A stretch of DNA of 64,000 bases from Reichenbachiella carrageenanivorans (GTDB lineage: Bacteria; Bacteroidota; Bacteroidia; Cytophagales; Cyclobacteriaceae): positions 3,257,501-3,321,500 of the forward strand of contig NZ_CP106735.1 in NCBI RefSeq assembly GCF_025639805.1, given 5' to 3'. Shown here one piece after another: positions 63,704 through 64,000 of this stretch (its first letter is position 1; the number at the start of each line of letters is the position of its first letter). The notes beneath the pieces were generated by a model. The model worked only from the letters and a program-made list of their open reading frames with translations. It did no database searches and had not been told where the DNA came from. The translations under genes were made by a program, and so were the position numbers.

Positions 63704-63746
63704 GTGTCGTAGTCTTCTCAGTTAGTTGGAGAACGATTGAATGCTG

Positions 63747-64000
63747 TTAATCAAACTGTGTTTCCACGTAGTTGAATTCTATACCTAGTAAATCGGCATA
63801 GTCTTCACCCGCTTCGAGCATATCTTCATCGTCTTCCTCGTAGTACCAATTGATAGAGAGTTTAAATCCTTTTTCTTTTACAAGATTTAATTTCCTGAAA
63901 ATATCAAACAAACACTTGGATGAGCTGGTATTGAAATACTCGAATTTGAAATTGGCGATAAGGTTTTGCGTGCAATTTTGTCCAAATTCTTCCAAGTCAC
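63747..64000 (-). CDS. SiaC-family regulatory phosphoprotein (DUF1987), 5'-truncated by window end
   Basis: The frame is open to the right edge (the residue read as the first Met is a TTG, and GAC precedes it), so the N-terminal third is outside the window. The visible part has the family core FKFEYFNTSSSKCLFDIFRK and YYEEDDEDMLEAGEDYADLL, nearly invariant in DUF1987/SiaC proteins. In Pseudomonas SiaC is phosphorylated by SiaB, dephosphorylated by SiaA, and binds the diguanylate cyclase SiaD. The partners would be upstream, beyond the window. Confidence 0.85.
   Translation of the reverse strand, partial: DLEEFGQNCTQNLIANFKFEYFNTSSSKCLFDIFRKLNLVKEKGFKLSINWYYEEDDEDMLEAGEDYADLLGIEFNYVETQFD

Overview
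The window looks like a chromosomal segment from a marine, gliding member of the Bacteroidota, most likely order Cytophagales. The evidence is: type IX secretion (T9SS) C-terminal sorting domains on two polysaccharide-degrading enzymes, a T9SS plug protein (DUF5103), gldA-gldF-gldG, promoters of the Bacteroidota type (TTG, about 17-23 nt, TAnnTTTG) instead of -35/-10 boxes, no clear Shine-Dalgarno sequences, and several Bacteroidota-specific small families (HYC_CC_PP, SiaC/DUF1987). Genus cannot be fixed from the sequence alone. No rRNA, tRNA, CRISPR array, insertion sequence or prophage was seen.

Layout. 1-2737 (minus): cell-envelope stress locus with two LiaF-like membrane proteins, a LytS-type histidine kinase and the first codons of a LytTR-type response regulator. 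3214-8476: two convergent secreted polysaccharide-active genes, an intact GH99/GH71-like enzyme and a PL8 lyase interrupted by an in-frame TGA. 8609-15554: a small secreted protein, then a signalling locus (minus) with an MCP, a YfiR-family protein, a TonB-dependent receptor, a GNAT enzyme and a second YfiR paralogue. 15760-19876 (minus): ThDP enzyme, aldehyde dehydrogenase and an Omp85-type barrel in one tight run. 20016-22115: sterol-desaturase family enzyme converging on the T9SS plug gene. 22249-25182: ECF sigma factor, a membrane-anchored protein with a C-terminal outer-membrane barrel, a small exported protein and a lipoprotein. 25246-27693 (minus): STAS protein and two tandem SUMF1-fold exported proteins.

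27888-34317 (plus) is one long tightly packed run: purine nucleoside phosphorylase, SDR, gldA, gldF, gldG, DUF4340 and an HMA-AraC regulator. It leads into a copper/heavy-metal efflux block (34534-44329: P-type ATPase, HYC_CC_PP protein, CusA, CusC and CusB type proteins). dnaN follows (44495-45622). 45705-50017 (minus) holds a carboxypeptidase-regulatory-domain protein, a TlpA-type thioredoxin lipoprotein and a PAS histidine kinase. 50276-51160 is a DMT permease. 51263-56528 is a nitrite ammonification operon (nrfH, a frameshifted nrfA, and a fused ResB-CcsA cytochrome c maturation protein like NrfI). 56541-64000 carries a coiled-coil protein, a YkgJ-type cysteine cluster protein, a FadH-type dienoyl-CoA reductase, an exported protein, cinA, an E2 acyltransferase and the 3' end of a siaC gene.

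The most interesting points are the YfiR/TonB-receptor/MCP locus, the ECF-sigma operon whose second gene joins an inner-membrane segment to an outer-membrane barrel, the HMA-AraC one-component regulator at the junction of gld and copper genes, and two otherwise well-conserved enzymes (PL8 lyase, NrfA) each broken by a single-nucleotide event.
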